Position numbers and translations under genes: made by a program | From: Abyssalbus ytuae | GTDB taxonomy: Bacteria > Bacteroidota > Bacteroidia > Flavobacteriales > Flavobacteriaceae | Direction of reading: 5' to 3' | NCBI RefSeq assembly: GCF_022807975.1 | Contig: NZ_CP094358.1 | Span: 2,418,001-2,482,000, forward strand | DNA: 64,000 bases | Notes under the pieces: model-generated | Told to the model about the DNA's origin: nothing | Databases searched by the model: none | Seen by the model: only the letters and a program-made list of their open reading frames with translations | In this document: piece by piece, positions 19,012-27,700 of the stretch | How positions within the stretch are numbered: position 1 is the first letter of the stretch | Layout of the letters: each line of letters begins with the position of its first letter

Positions 19012-19821
19012 ATGGCAAAAACTGCATGGGTTAAATTTAAATGGGATTTAAAAAAAATAACGAACTTTTCCATTCCAGTCTTAGAAAAAGAGTATTCTTT
19101 TGAGGTAGCTCAGGAGCATGATTTGAAACAAATAATTGAAACTGTTGTATTGGCTTATAAGACTGACCCTATTTGGGGAAAATGTATTGGTGAGATAAAA
19201 CCCAGGATGACAGAGCGCATTAACAGCACATTTTATCAACCTCAAAGTAAATACCTCTTAGTAAAGTACGACAAAGAAATAGTGGCAGTTTCTGGCGTAA
19301 CCCAACTTCATTGGACCAATCAAAATCTTCTGACAGGTATTTGCGTTGCTAAAAAACACCAAAGAAAAGGATTAGGAACATATTTGATGTTTCACTCATT
19401 GCATAGTTTGCAAAATTCAGGTTTGGAATTTGCAAATGTTTACACAGAGAGTGGTTCAGTTGCAGACAAAAAAATCTACCCATTATTTGGGTCTGTAAAA
19501 ATTGAGAATGTCGAATATTTAAAAGACACATTAGAAAATCCGATTCCTATTCTTCACAATTTTTATTATGAAGGGAAAGTTCAAAGCCTTGGGATAGATA
19601 CCCCCAATGCTACAATTGGTGTAATAAAAGCTGGAGCATATACATTTTCAGCAAAATACGAGGAGCATGTCAAAATATTAGTTGGACAACTTAACGTAAA
19701 AATTCCTAACAAAGAATGGCAATTGTTTAATGTTGGAGAAGTTTATATAATACCTGCGGGCTATTCGTTTAATGTGCAATGTGAACAAGATGTCTGTTAT
19801 TTATGCGAATACATTAAATGA
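19012..19821 (+). CDS. GNAT acetyltransferase fused to PpnP-like nucleoside phosphorylase domain
   Basis: A 269-residue two-domain protein. Residues ~28-175 are a GNAT fold: KYDKEIVAVSGV on the core strands and the acetyl-CoA loop VAKKHQRKGLGTYLM (Q/RxxGxG). From ~183 to the end the sequence matches the whole PpnP (DUF1255, YaiE) cupin family: YEGKVQSLGID, GVIKAGAYTFSAKYEEHVKILVGQL, LFNVGEVYIIPAGYSFNVQC and the C-terminal CYLCEYI. PpnP splits purine and pyrimidine nucleosides with phosphate. The fused form is unusual because PpnP normally stands alone at ~95 residues. Upstream lies a cassette-like palindrome, downstream the XRE/SymE pair. Domain calls are firm; the acetyl acceptor is unknown. 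Confidence 0.85.
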   Translation: MAKTAWVKFKWDLKKITNFSIPVLEKEYSFEVAQEHDLKQIIETVVLAYKTDPIWGKCIGEIKPRMTERINSTFYQPQSKYLLVKYDKEIVAVSGVTQLHWTNQNLLTGICVAKKHQRKGLGTYLMFHSLHSLQNSGLEFANVYTESGSVADKKIYPLFGSVKIENVEYLKDTLENPIPILHNFYYEGKVQSLGIDTPNATIGVIKAGAYTFSAKYEEHVKILVGQLNVKIPNKEWQLFNVGEVYIIPAGYSFNVQCEQDVCYLCEYIK

Positions 19822-19963
19822 ATTACTGCCTACACCAAAAGTGTATAAGTAATAGTGGTGGAAGTGATAAATCGAAAGGATAACCATTAAAATAAAGGTC
19901 AGTGTAAAACTGAAAAATTAATGTGTAAAATCTGTTACTTTTCATATACGTATCCCTGCTACG

Positions 19964-20063
19964 CATAATCTCCTGACTTTGCACACTATTCATTACAAAG
20001 TCCTACTGTTTATTACTTATCCAAAGCTTTTGTTATTTTACTCCGGAAGCCAGAGAACTTCGG
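19964..20063 (+). repeat. Left direct repeat flanking the XRE/SymE pair
   Basis: Begins CATAATCTCCTGACTTTGC and ends CCGGAAGCCAGAGAACTTCGG. The right partner at 20623-20684 matches both ends and TTTTGTTAT in between, but lacks about 37 bases of the middle. The CCGGAAG/CTTCGG end can form a small hairpin. Confidence 0.6.
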
Positions 20064-20096
20064 GTAGTGTGAGTTGCTCAAGAAACAATTAAGGAA

Positions 20097-20312
20097 TCAG
20101 AAAGAGACCAAATCCTTTAATTGGACCCCTAAAGCCCTGGAAATCTCCAATAGCGAATAAAGTGTAGGGTTAACTTTCCCATTTTCCAACTTCTCCATGG
20201 CTTGCCTATCTTTATTACAAGCCCTGGCCAGATCGGATTGACTCCATCCCCTTTTGATTCTTAGTTCGACAATACGCTGACCAATTTTCTTTTTAAGCTC
20301 TTCTTTAGTCAT
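20097..20312 (-). CDS. XRE-family helix-turn-helix regulator
   Basis: A 71-residue DNA-binding protein consisting of one Cro/C1-type HTH: IGQRIVELRIKRGWSQSDLARACNKDRQAMEKLENGK (shown by its ends: recognition helix near residues 32-42) followed by NPTLYSLLEISRALGVQLKDL. It is divergently transcribed from the SymE-like gene with three paired operators between them, so it most probably represses both genes. It is the size of antitoxin or phage-type regulators without an effector domain. HTH call is certain; antitoxin role is inference. Confidence 0.9.
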   Translation of the reverse strand: MTKEELKKKIGQRIVELRIKRGWSQSDLARACNKDRQAMEKLENGKVNPTLYSLLEISRALGVQLKDLVSF

Positions 20313-20320
20313 AGCACAAA

Positions 20321-20340
20321 TGTCAAATTATTATATGACA
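20321..20340. promoter_or_regulatory. Operator 1, TGTCA-N10-TGACA
   Basis: An inverted repeat TGTCA/TGACA with exactly 10 bases between half-sites, 8 bases upstream of the XRE start codon. Same layout as the two sites to its right; likely binding site of the adjacent XRE dimer. Confidence 0.65.
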
Positions 20341-20344
20341 ATTT

Positions 20345-20364
20345 TGTCATATTAAAGTTTGACA
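20345..20364. promoter_or_regulatory. Operator 2, TGTCA-N10-TGACA
   Basis: Second inverted repeat with the same 10-base spacing. Its right half-site overlaps the -33 TTTG box of the symE-like promoter, which suits repression. TATGACA/TGTCATA between operators 1 and 2 forms an additional perfect palindrome. Confidence 0.65.
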
Positions 20365-20388
20365 CATGGATTTTATTTAATATGTTTG
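20358..20388 (+). promoter_or_regulatory. Bacteroidota-type promoter of the symE-like gene
   Basis: TTTG (20358-20361), 19 bases, then TATGTTTG (20381-20388). This matches the Bacteroidota primary-sigma consensus TTTG-N19-TAnnTTTG in every fixed position. Transcription would begin only about 15 bases before the TTG start codon. Confidence 0.75.
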
Positions 20389-20406
20389 TCACATAATAAT
20401 ATGACG
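20387..20406. promoter_or_regulatory. Operator 3, TGTCA-N10-TGACG
   Basis: Third inverted repeat with 10-base spacing and one mismatch in the last base. It overlaps the end of the -7 box and reaches to one base before the TTG start of the symE-like gene. Confidence 0.6.
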
Positions 20407-20407
20407 A

Positions 20408-20602
20408 TTGAGTAACCTAAGAAAATTAAAGATTTATAAAAAATTCCAACCTCGCGAACGGAAATATATTCCTGTTCCTGAAATCCGACTTGGGGGAAGA
20501 TGGCTAAAAGAACTCGGATTTGATATCGGAAAAGAAATTGAAATTAAGCAACATACGAATAAATTGATTATAACGTTGACGAATAAAAACAAGAAGAAAT
20601 AA
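20408..20602 (+). CDS. SymE-like toxin-family protein
   Basis: A 64-residue basic protein. PVPEIRLGGRWLKELGFDIG followed by KEIEIKQHTNKLIITL matches the SymE toxin family (SpoVT-AbrB-like swapped-hairpin fold), in which the E. coli member is an SOS-induced toxin silenced by an antisense RNA. The frame has an in-frame stop just upstream (20402) and no Met codon, so the start is the TTG at 20408, an economical arrangement that would keep translation low. Divergent to an XRE regulator whose probable operators cover the promoter. It may be a toxin-antitoxin-like pair with protein rather than RNA control; activity is untested. Confidence 0.78.
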   Translation: MSNLRKLKIYKKFQPRERKYIPVPEIRLGGRWLKELGFDIGKEIEIKQHTNKLIITLTNKNKKK

Positions 20603-20622
20603 CTACACTCCACCTGACTTTA

Positions 20623-20684
20623 CATAATCCCCGACTTTACGCAATATAATTTTGTTATCCTTTCCCGGAAGCCAGAGACTTCGG
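20623..20684 (+). repeat. Right direct repeat flanking the XRE/SymE pair
   Basis: CATAATCCCCGACTTTACGC, TTTTGTTAT and CCGGAAGCCAGAGACTTCGG occur here in the same order as in 19964-20063. It starts 20 bases after the symE-like stop. The two copies bracket the two-gene module. Confidence 0.6.
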
Positions 20685-20700
20685 AGGTTGGGATGGAAGG

Positions 20701-20830
20701 GTTCCATAGCATAGTATGAAGGTGTTCCATAGCATAGTATGAAGGTGTTTCATAGCATAGTATGAAAGTGTTCCATAGCATAGTATGAAGATGCTTCATA
20801 ACATAATCATCAGAGTGCCCGATAGCATAG
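20701..20830 (+). repeat. Tandem array of a 23-bp repeat, about 5.6 units
   Basis: The unit GTTCCATAGCATAGTATGAA plus GGT starts at 20701, 20724, 20747 and 20770 with near-identity, then degenerates at 20793 and 20817. Units are contiguous without spacers, so this is a simple tandem repeat and not a CRISPR array. It lies between the symE cassette and the convergent oxidoreductase gene. Confidence 0.85.
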
Positions 20831-20869
20831 GGGAAGCTAGGAACTCTTACCTTAACTTGATAGGAGGCC

Positions 20870-22333
20870 TTAAAGAGACCATCCTTCCCGGTAATTTCGT
20901 TTTACATATTTATTGGCTTCGTCTAAATTGGTAACTCTCATGTTTTCCGCATCCCATACCATTTCAATATTTCTGCCCGGATATTCAAAATAAGTTTTAC
21001 CATTCTTTTCGTTTTTCTTTTCATTTCTAATATCTACTCCTCTTATAGCCAGATTTGCAATTAACAAAGTTTCCGTTAGCGGACCTGCTATTTCAAAAGG
21101 AGAACTTAATTCTTTTTTTCCATATCCGGCAATAGCAGCCTCCACCCATTGAGCATAATGGCCCTCTGCACCGTTAGTCACCCTCTTAAACTCTTGAGGT
21201 ACATTAACTTCAGCTGTTCGTGAAAGGGGGAGTAATTGCGGGTTCTCTCCATAGGTGCCACACATCATTTTCCCTTTGGTACCAATAAACAGCACCCCGT
21301 TTCCGCCATCTCCAAAAGTTTCATTCGGGCCTAATTCTTCAGGCCTGGTGGGTTGTATTCCACCATCCATCCAGTGTAATATAACATCTCCTTTGGTTTT
21401 GGTAGTTTTCGGAAATGTCATGGTTACATGACTGGAAGGCGGACAGCTATCAGGGAAATAACCCCGCTTAAATTCATCAACATATACACTTCCTACACTA
21501 CATTGCACATCTTTCGGATATTTCAGGTCTAATACCCTATAAGGTGCTTCAACTAAATGGCAACCCATATCACCAAGAGCTCCTGTACCATAATCCCACC
21601 ATCCCCGCCAGTTAAAAGGCACTAATCCGTCAATATAATCTTTGTAAGGAGCTGTGCCCAACCATAAATCCCAATCTAATTCTTTAGGCACTTTAGCTTT
21701 ATTAGCGGGCCATGGAATTCCCTGTGGCCACACAGGCCGGTCGGTCCAGCAATAAACTGTATGAACATCGCCTATTAATCCTGCATTGTACCACTCCCGT
21801 AATTTTCGTACCCCGTCACCCGAAGCGCCCTGATTACCCATTTGTGAAACAATTTTATATTTTTCGGCACCTTCGGTTAGTTTTCGCGCTTCATAAATAT
21901 CGTGTGTGAGTGGTTTTTGTACATACACATGCTTTCCCATTTGCATGGCAGCCATAGTGGGGGCAGCATGATTATGATCGGGTGTTGATACAGAAACAGC
22001 ATCAAAACTTTTTCCTTCTTTATCAAAAAGCTCCCGCCAGTCTTTGTAATATTTTGCTTTTGGAAAACGGGATATTGAACGGGATGCCCGGCGGTCATCT
22101 ACATCACATAAAAACCCAATATCAGCTTTTCCCGATTGGGCAAAACTATAAATATCACTTTCTCCTTTCCCTCCAACACCAATTCCGGCCACAATCAATT
22201 TATCACTTGGGGCAATAAACCCTTTTCCTCCTAACACATGACGGGGGATTATGCTAATGCCAAGGGAGGCAACGGTGGTGTTTTTGATAAAATCTCTTCT
22301 GGGATTTGAATTTGAAAGGTTGGTTTTTTTCAT
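20870..22333 (-). CDS. Gfo/Idh/MocA-family oxidoreductase, Tat-exported
   Basis: A 487-residue protein with a twin-arginine signal (NPRRDFIKNTTVASLGIS) and the N-terminal Rossmann fold (LIVAGIGVGGKGE). The conserved strand FDAVSVSTPDHNHAAPTMAAMQMGKHVYVQKPLTHDIYEA is recognisable by VSVSTPDHNHA and the catalytic-type Lys in VQKPL. The C-terminal part has the Bacteroidota-type GALGDMGCHLVEAPYRVLDLKYP and GVLFIGTKGKMMCGTYG segments. These periplasmic NAD(P)-binding proteins oxidise sugars or inositols, or act on glycans with tightly bound cofactor. It faces the accessory region with a tandem repeat between. Substrate unknown. Confidence 0.92.
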   Translation of the reverse strand: MKKTNLSNSNPRRDFIKNTTVASLGISIIPRHVLGGKGFIAPSDKLIVAGIGVGGKGESDIYSFAQSGKADIGFLCDVDDRRASRSISRFPKAKYYKDWRELFDKEGKSFDAVSVSTPDHNHAAPTMAAMQMGKHVYVQKPLTHDIYEARKLTEGAEKYKIVSQMGNQGASGDGVRKLREWYNAGLIGDVHTVYCWTDRPVWPQGIPWPANKAKVPKELDWDLWLGTAPYKDYIDGLVPFNWRGWWDYGTGALGDMGCHLVEAPYRVLDLKYPKDVQCSVGSVYVDEFKRGYFPDSCPPSSHVTMTFPKTTKTKGDVILHWMDGGIQPTRPEELGPNETFGDGGNGVLFIGTKGKMMCGTYGENPQLLPLSRTAEVNVPQEFKRVTNGAEGHYAQWVEAAIAGYGKKELSSPFEIAGPLTETLLIANLAIRGVDIRNEKKNEKNGKTYFEYPGRNIEMVWDAENMRVTNLDEANKYVKRNYREGWSL

Positions 22334-22424
22334 GGTTATTGGATTTTTAATGTGAACGATTCTTAAAGATATTCACTTCAATTCATAAATCCAACCTTTT
22401 TGATTTTTAGTTGATTAGAGCAGA

Positions 22425-24713
22425 TTAAAAAGGATATCCTATCGCGAAATTAAGAATGGGATTATCAACACCAAAGTTGAAGCGTTCTCCTTCCGGAAGG
22501 GAAGGATCGTGTACAGGGGCTGCCAGGTCAAAGCGAATCACGAAATTCTGGATATCAACCCGCAGGCCTATACCGGCACCGATGCCCAATTCATTGATAA
22601 AAGAGGAAGTAAATGTTCCCTCCCCGTTATAGGATTCGTTTTCTTCCAGAAACCAAACATTTCCCGCATCGGCAAAAACAGCACCCTTTAAAAAAGAATA
22701 CAGGGGAAAACGGTATTCTATATTCGCTTCCAGCCGTACATCACCGGTTTGATTAAAAAACCCGGCATCATCATCTTCATCGGGGTCATAAGTTCCCGGT
22801 CCGAGCGAACGGATGCGGAAAGCCCGGACACTGTAGGGGCCTCCCGAAAAATATTGTTTGGAAAACGGCATGATATCCGAATTCCCATAGGGAAGACCCA
22901 CTCCGGCAAACAGCCGTGAAACCAATTGGGTTTTGTTGCCCAACGTTAAATAGTATCGGAAATCGATATCCATTTTAGCATACTGGGCAAATTCGAGACC
23001 TAAAAAAGTTTGCTTCCCTTCTTCATTGGTTTTGTTGCTAACAGCATTAAGAAGATTGCCTGCAATATCAAGATTGGCATTAAAGAAAACAGGATTGTTT
23101 TTACTTTTATCAACCAGTTCATTATAAATAAATGAATAGGTAAGCCCTGCGATAAATTGCTGTTGAAAACTATTTTCCAAATACGGATTATCCTCAAGTA
23201 TCTGATTAAATTCTTCGGTGGTGTTAGAGAGATTTACATAATTTATACTAATCGGATTCAGTTCATGATACACATATTTGTTGGCGTTCCACCCGTAACC
23301 AAAAGTGCCGGTAAATGTATTCAGACTGTATAATTTACTCCTGCTCAAATATTCGGCACCTACCCCTATCATTGTTTTGGGAATAGCATATTTAAACTGG
23401 TTAGTTATACGGATGGGAAAAAGTAACCGGGGAAATATGAGGTCTGCATTCAACCCGAGTTGTGTACTGCTGAGGTTGCTGTTATTACCTCCACCCAGTT
23501 GCCATTCATATCCTGCACTTCCTGTAATATTTAAAGTTTCTCCTCCCCGGAAAAGATTCCGGTTGGTAAAAGTGACCGATAGAGTGGGGCCGGCAAAATT
23601 ATTCGATTTCGACACCGCCTGCAATTCTGCCCTTACAGCTCTTTTATTAAGGGGAGAGAGGTAAATATTGGCGTCGAGTTCTCCCATTCCGTCGTCAGAA
23701 CCCTTATCATCTATTTCTTTATAACGTATATTGACATATTTATAGGTACCGATGGAGGCCAGCCTGTTGCTCGTTAAACGGGACTTATCAGGATCATACA
23801 TTTGTCCGGGTTTAATCAAAAGGTATGGCAATAATCTTTTGGGCTTAAAGAATTCTTCATCCTGAAAAAAATTGACTTCCGATAAAGTAGTGGCTTGTGT
23901 ATGAATGCTGTCGGTTTCTACCGAATAATCCGGATATACATTTACAGCCCGTATTTTATAGGGTATTTTTGATTTTTCCGGTACATTTTTTTTGAGCCTG
24001 AGGAAAAGGTCAAACTTTTTATTTGCATATTGATTGGTATCAACTTCAAAAATTAAAAAATCTGAATTAAAATTGTAATAACCGTCCTTTTTTAAAGTTT
24101 CATCAATGCGTTCCCTTTCATATTTGAACATTGCCAGATCATATCGCATGTTTTTTTTCAGAAAAGTTTGGGTCATACTACTGTCAATCTTTTGTTGCAG
24201 CACTTTCTCATATGCAGGAACTGAATCCGGACTGTCCAGATGGTAGTCTTCCAGAACATATGGTTTTTTAAGAATAACGTTATAGGAAACTGAAGCCGTA
24301 ACTTCTCTTCTTGTTTCCTGTGAAGTTATTTCATTGCGAAAAAAACCTCTGTTTTCAAGACGGTTATTAATTAGCTCTTCTGTGCGGGGAGCCTCAACAT
24401 CAGAGAGATATACGGGTTCTTCTCCTATTTTTTTATTAAGAAATCTATATAGAAATCCGGGATTTTCCTGTTGTGTTTTATAATAAGCAAGTAACCCCAG
24501 CCGCATTCCCAGAAATTTTGAATTGGGTTTGGGGCGTAATAAGGTTTCCAGTTCTTCCTTTATTTTCTTTTTGCCCTTTATAAGGGTATCGGAATTTAAT
24601 TTTACATGCCCGCCTGTATAAAGTAATTCATCTTCAGGGATATATTTTCTCACGCTGCATGAAGAGAACAGAATAAAGACACTTGTTATGTATATGTAGA
24701 AAATGCCTTTCAC
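22425..24713 (-). CDS. tamL: TamL-type Omp85 outer membrane lipoprotein
   Basis: A 762-residue Omp85-family protein. The N-terminus is a lipoprotein signal (FILFSSCSVRKYIPEDE), which separates Bacteroidota TamL from proteobacterial TamA. POTRA-type modules fill roughly residues 30-380, and the C-terminal half is a 16-strand barrel with typical blocks FSKQYFSGGPYSVRAFRIRSLGPG and NPILNFAIGYPF with terminal Phe. The start is a GTG whose bases overlap the TGA stop of the upstream tamB (GTGA), so the two are translationally coupled. With TamB it is expected to help insert or transport outer membrane components. Confidence 0.9.
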   Translation of the reverse strand: MKGIFYIYITSVFILFSSCSVRKYIPEDELLYTGGHVKLNSDTLIKGKKKIKEELETLLRPKPNSKFLGMRLGLLAYYKTQQENPGFLYRFLNKKIGEEPVYLSDVEAPRTEELINNRLENRGFFRNEITSQETRREVTASVSYNVILKKPYVLEDYHLDSPDSVPAYEKVLQQKIDSSMTQTFLKKNMRYDLAMFKYERERIDETLKKDGYYNFNSDFLIFEVDTNQYANKKFDLFLRLKKNVPEKSKIPYKIRAVNVYPDYSVETDSIHTQATTLSEVNFFQDEEFFKPKRLLPYLLIKPGQMYDPDKSRLTSNRLASIGTYKYVNIRYKEIDDKGSDDGMGELDANIYLSPLNKRAVRAELQAVSKSNNFAGPTLSVTFTNRNLFRGGETLNITGSAGYEWQLGGGNNSNLSSTQLGLNADLIFPRLLFPIRITNQFKYAIPKTMIGVGAEYLSRSKLYSLNTFTGTFGYGWNANKYVYHELNPISINYVNLSNTTEEFNQILEDNPYLENSFQQQFIAGLTYSFIYNELVDKSKNNPVFFNANLDIAGNLLNAVSNKTNEEGKQTFLGLEFAQYAKMDIDFRYYLTLGNKTQLVSRLFAGVGLPYGNSDIMPFSKQYFSGGPYSVRAFRIRSLGPGTYDPDEDDDAGFFNQTGDVRLEANIEYRFPLYSFLKGAVFADAGNVWFLEENESYNGEGTFTSSFINELGIGAGIGLRVDIQNFVIRFDLAAPVHDPSLPEGERFNFGVDNPILNFAIGYPF

Positions 24714-27700
24714 CCTTTTTTGTTTCCTTTTTCATCCGCCTTCCCACTTTGCTTCACCGATATTTCTTCTTCTTTTTTCATACTGGATCTCCAGAGTTCA
24801 CTGAATTTATTGAATTCCCTGTTGAATATGACAGCAATTCCTGTAACGATAAGTTGCCCGTCGATAACACTTTCAAATTCATTTTTCCTGAAACCTTTCA
24901 GCCGGAAACGTCCGTTTTCAGTGAGCATATACTCGAGGCTGAGGTTACCTATAATCGGACTTCCTTCGTCTGCATTTGGACTGCTTCCTTCAATATCCAC
25001 TTCACTTCCTGCCTGTACAATAAGGCGGTCATTAAACAACTTTTTACTGGCGCTTATATCAAGCTGTGTCCTGTTTTGTGGCGATTCACCCTGATAATCG
25101 GTGTAACTGTCGAGTCCGAAAGTGAGGTCGATCCCGGTATCTCCTATAATTTTATCTGACAAAGTATTGAGTTGTCCGGAAAGTACTTTATTAACGTTAT
25201 CTCTCGCAATAGAAGTGGCTCCTCCGGCACTTCCGTCACTAACGGAGCCCGGGAAAAACCTGTTGAGTACCAAGAGGGAGAAGACCTGCTTGTTGAGTTC
25301 TTCTTCACGATCATTAAGCTGTTGTACCCTGGCATATACCTCGCCTCCCAATGATCCCTGCTCGTCTTCGGGGATATCGAGATTAAATGAAATTTCGGGT
25401 TGTAATAATTCGCCGTCTACATTCAGATAAACGAGAAAAGGAAGTTCTTGCCTGAACTTACTGGCCAGTGCGGAACTCTGTGCAGAGGTTTGGGTAGCCA
25501 TGAGCGGTGCAGCAGAAGTCTCTACCCGGTAAATAGCCCTGACATCCAGTTGGGCGTCGAGCGGATCTCCGTTCCATGTAATACTGCCGCCTTTGGCAAG
25601 GTCGAATCTTCTTGTAACCAGATTGTAAAGGCTGGCTTCGTAGTGCCCGTCATTAACTTCATAGCGGCCGGAAAGATTTACCCGCCCGTTAGGATGAAGT
25701 GCAAGATCAAAATCGCCACTACCGGAAACCTGTATATTATCGCCTGTCCTTTCATCTATAATAATTTTGAAAACCGCATTCTCGCCTGCTACCAGGTCTA
25801 TATCTGCATCATACCCCTTCAGTGTGGCCGAAGGTGATTCTTCTTCATTCCTCCTGGTAAGAATGGCATCCGGATTTTCACGATTCACGAAAATAACTAC
25901 TCCTTCCCTTTCTACAATGTCGAGTTGCGATTCCGGTATGACCAGGGTAAAATCGGAACCTTCATTAACTGTGAGTTTTCCACGTATCAAGGGAACTTCC
26001 AGGTTTCCTTTTACTGAAATGTCTGCATTCATTTCTACAGTTCCGTAAAAAAGATCATTATCATCACGGGTTGAATTCAAGGCACGAAAATTGTCTGCCT
26101 TCACAGTAAAGTCAAAGGACGGATTTGTAAAATCTTCTGTTTTAATATTGCCGTCAACCCTGAAAGTATTTTCGGAAACATCGGCAATGGTGAAGTTCTC
26201 GAAATAGAGGCCTTCGTTATTGATAGTTATGTTTTCTTTAGATAAGTGATATTTAGCATTGAGACTGTTAATTACTAATCCTGCATCATTAAAATTAAAA
26301 GTGCCGTTATAGACAGGATGAGCGGTTGTTCCTTTAATATTCATATTTCCTGAAATATATCCTTCAGGATTGGAAATAAGATCTTTTGTTAGCCCTGCAA
26401 TGGTTTGTAGCTTTAGGGTATTAAGCTGAAGATCGAGATTGAGATGGGCACCGGTTTCTGCGGCCTTATAATCTCCGGTAATGTCAAGATCGGTTTCTCC
26501 TTTTACCGAGAGGTTAAAGTCGTACATTCCCCTGTTCTTTGAGAGTGCGTTTAATTTCAGGTTTCCTAATAATTGTTCCCTGGCTTTCAAATCCCGGATG
26601 TTTATATCGGCAACAATTCCCGAATCATTGAAAGGTTTTTCAACAGTAAACTCACCATCCATTAACCCGTTCAGAAGTGACTCATCGGGATTAAGGTAAG
26701 TCATGATAGTGGCCAGTTTGAAATTTTCAAAATCAACCTGAACCTTCTCAGTATGATTATCTGCAATGGTTGAATATACTGCCAGTTGCTGTTGATTTCT
26801 TGAGAGGATAAAGTTATTGAATTCGAGATAATCACTGGCTGCTGTGATACTGTTTCCGGAAGATATGTTCCAGGGGTTTTTATTTAGGATTAATCCTTCG
26901 GGCTCGATATGTACTTGCAAGGTATCATTTTTTAAATTCAGACGGGATTGCATATGTGCCAGTTGTTCCTTATCGTCATAGGCATCAAAATTGAGAAAAA
27001 CAGTGTTTTCTTTCACATTCCCTGCCAGAGAGGTTCTTTTCACCTGCAAAGGTGCAGCCGCGAGTTGAGACCATCCTATGTTAAATTGAAGGCTTTCACG
27101 ATTTGAGTCTACAGTAGCTTTTAAACTGTCGAGTACAATCTCCCCATACTGTATAAAAGGGGCACTAACACTTGCAGTAAGTTGTTTTTCAGCTTCATTG
27201 AAATGAGTGCTTATTCGCACTGTATCCAGCTTGTTGAGGCTTTGAATATATACATCTTCCATAGGAGGTGTTTTCCTGATGATTGCTTGCAGGTCCATCA
27301 CCACCGGATTCCCGATAGTATCTTGTTGAAGTGTGTTGTTTATGTAACCGTTAATGTGATTTGTTATGGCGGTGGTTATTCCTTTAATATTGCTATTGGC
27401 CGTGAAATGTGCATCTATCAACCGGCTGTTTATATCTGCATAAGTACTGTCGTTGTTTACCTTGCCAAGTATTTTAAAATTACTTACTGTATAGGCATTA
27501 TCATCATAAACGACTACACCCTTGCTTATTTCAGCATTAACATTGAATTCTTCCCCTGATCCTTCATAAGCTCCCTCTACCTTAAAAGCAGTACGAATAT
27601 CATCGGCGGTAATCCCTAAGCCATACAGATCGGCTCCTATTACCTCGGCATTTAACGTAAACCGGGGTGCTACTGAATCGAGTTTAATTCCTGCTACCCC

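Noticed and set aside
20041-20063. The CCGGAAG/CTTCGG hairpin as a terminator of the XRE gene
   Set aside because: No T run follows on either strand; its place in both flanking repeats fits a boundary better.
20701-20830. Possible CRISPR array
   Set aside because: Repeat units touch each other with no spacers, and no cas genes are present.
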